A stretch of DNA of 64,000 nt from PZPK01 sp965230795 (GTDB lineage: Bacteria > Pseudomonadota > Gammaproteobacteria > Pseudomonadales > Oleiphilaceae): NCBI GenBank assembly GCA_965230795.1, contig OZ246020.1, positions 3,968,001 to 4,032,000 on the forward strand, in the 5' to 3' direction. The notes under the pieces were generated by a model, which had not been told where the DNA came from, ran no database searches, and saw only the letters and a program-made list of their open reading frames with translations. This document shows positions 62,976-64,000 of the stretch, one piece after another; positions within the stretch are counted from its first letter, which is position 1, and each line of letters starts with the position of its first letter. A program made the position numbers and the translations under genes.

Positions 62976-64000
62976 ATGTTTCGTTTTGTGAGACTTTCGA
63001 CCTTTTTGGGCTGGATGTTTGCGTCCGCCGTTTGCGGTGCCGGCCTGATGCTAAGCGCCTTCTATTTATACCTCACACCGAACCTGCCAAATGCCGATCG
63101 ACTCAAGACAACTCAACTACAAACGCCTTTGCGAATTTACTCCGCTGACAATAAAAGCATAGCCGAGTTTGGAGAAAAAAGAAGAACACCTATTGAGTTC
63201 GATCAGATTCCGGAACAATTAATCCAGGCCTTTATCGCAGCAGAGGACAATCGCTTCTTTGAACATGGCGGCATCGACATCAAAGGCCTCGTTCGCGCGA
63301 CTGCGCAACTCGTCGCATCTGGACAGATAAAATCTGGCGGTAGCACCATAACAATGCAGGTCGCCAAGAATTTTTTCCTAAGCCGGGAAAGAACATTTAT
63401 TCGCAAGTTCAATGAAATCTTTCTCGCCATCCAAATTGAACAAAGCCTCTCCAAACAGGAAATTCTGGAGCTCTACCTGAACAAGATATATCTGGGCAAT
63501 CGGGCGTATGGCGTTGAAGCTGCTGCGCAGGTCTACTATGGGCGTCCGATTCAGGAACTGACGCTAGCCGAAATGGCCATGATTGCTGGTTTGCCCAAAG
63601 CACCCTCCAGCTATAACCCCATTGCTAACCCAGAGCGGGCAATTATCCGACGCAATTGGATACTCGATCGAATGCTCGACCTGGGGATGGTGACGAAACA
63701 GCAGCATGAAATTGCTACGCAAGCACAAGTCACCGCTCAGTTTCATGGCGGCAGCTCTGAACTGTATGCGCCCTACGTGGCTGAAATGGCTCGCATCGAG
63801 CTGATAAAAATGTTCGGCTCAGAAGCCTATACAGCCGGCCTAAAAGCCTACCTGACGATTGACAGCGAAAACCAGCAGGCCGCTCGCCGAGCCTTACGCA
63901 AGGGCCTTGAGGAATATGATCAACGACATGGCTATCGTGGTGTCTTAGGCACACTCTCACCTGAAGACCTCAACCAACCGAAAAAAACAAAACAAATTCT
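62976..64000 (+). CDS. ponA: Penicillin-binding protein 1A, N-terminal part (cut by window edge)
   Basis: 341 complete codons from the ATG at 62976, open to the right edge. One N-terminal membrane helix (about residues 9-33), then the GT51 transglycosylase domain: catalytic Glu in IAAEDNRFFEHGGID near residue 87, GGSTITMQVAKNF, KQEILELYLNKIYLG and GVEAAAQVYYG. It ends in the start of the linker/OB region. The transpeptidase domain lies beyond the window. Bifunctional peptidoglycan synthase. Divergent from pilM, the same arrangement as in Pseudomonas. Confidence 0.96.
   Translation, partial: MFRFVRLSTFLGWMFASAVCGAGLMLSAFYLYLTPNLPNADRLKTTQLQTPLRIYSADNKSIAEFGEKRRTPIEFDQIPEQLIQAFIAAEDNRFFEHGGIDIKGLVRATAQLVASGQIKSGGSTITMQVAKNFFLSRERTFIRKFNEIFLAIQIEQSLSKQEILELYLNKIYLGNRAYGVEAAAQVYYGRPIQELTLAEMAMIAGLPKAPSSYNPIANPERAIIRRNWILDRMLDLGMVTKQQHEIATQAQVTAQFHGGSSELYAPYVAEMARIELIKMFGSEAYTAGLKAYLTIDSENQQAARRALRKGLEEYDQRHGYRGVLGTLSPEDLNQPKKTKQI

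Noticed and set aside
1..64000. Mobile elements, CRISPR arrays, tRNA or rRNA genes, toxin-antitoxin or phage-defence modules
   Set aside because: Looked for on both strands; no transposase, integrase, repeat-spacer pattern, cloverleaf or typical defence proteins were seen.

Overview
The window is a block of chromosome from a gammaproteobacterium close to Pseudomonadales, with about 57 protein genes packed at roughly one per 1.1 kb. I see no tRNA, rRNA, insertion sequence, integrase or CRISPR array. The gene orders match those I recall from Pseudomonas: pilY1-pilX-pilW-pilV-fimU-ispH-fkpB-lspA-ileS-ribF, murJ, rpsT/proB-obgE-rpmA-rplU/ispB, glyA-nrdR-ribD-ribE-ribBX-ribH-nusB-thiL-pgpA, mapZ/radA, and hemE-gltD-gltB-damX-aroB-aroK-pilQPONM/ponA. 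A wax ester synthase-like acyltransferase, a haloalkane dehalogenase and glycolate oxidase suggest a marine, lipid- or hydrocarbon-using relative such as Ketobacter or Alcanivorax. That placement is inference from gene content only.

Layout. Positions 1-3.2 kb hold type IV pilus minor pilins and the 5' part of pilY1, all on the minus strand. Positions 3.4-9.3 kb hold ispH, fkpB, lspA, ileS and ribF. Positions 9.4-13.8 kb carry a small exported protein and glcDEF, inserted between ribF and murJ. From murJ (13.8-15.4 kb) to rpsT (26.6 kb) lies an accessory stretch of about 11 kb: a small unknown protein, two membrane-anchored hydrolases (retropepsin-like and NylB-like), a divergent TetR regulator with a haloalkane dehalogenase, a PutA without a DNA-binding domain, a six-helix chemoreceptor and an iron-type alcohol dehydrogenase. 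Positions 26.6-31.5 kb return to housekeeping genes (rpsT, proB, obgE, rpmA, rplU, ispB). Then come a WS/DGAT-type acyltransferase with an altered active-site motif, a DUF2057 lipoprotein and a DUF6316 protein.

Positions 34.5-41.7 kb are the riboflavin/nusB/thiL operon headed by glyA and nrdR. Its RibBA-like protein has a C-terminal half lacking the zinc cysteines of GTP cyclohydrolase II, as in RibBX. Positions 41.9-45.4 kb carry ettA, the c-di-GMP receptor mapZ and radA, followed by an unrecognised lipoprotein. Positions 46.9-57.6 kb hold hemE, glutamate synthase (gltBD), a DamX-like AAA/SPOR protein, aroB and aroK. Positions 57.8-62.8 kb are the pilMNOPQ pilus assembly operon, divergent from ponA, which runs off the right edge.

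The two ends of the window both encode type IV pilus parts (fibre and tip proteins on the left, secretin and alignment complex on the right). Three neighbourhoods that lie apart in Pseudomonas are joined here. I found no clearly new multi-gene system. The most unusual items are the altered acyltransferase motif, the TetR/dehalogenase/NylB-like module with a palindrome in its divergent promoter region, the palindrome over the predicted alcohol dehydrogenase promoter, and an RNA hairpin just upstream of mapZ.
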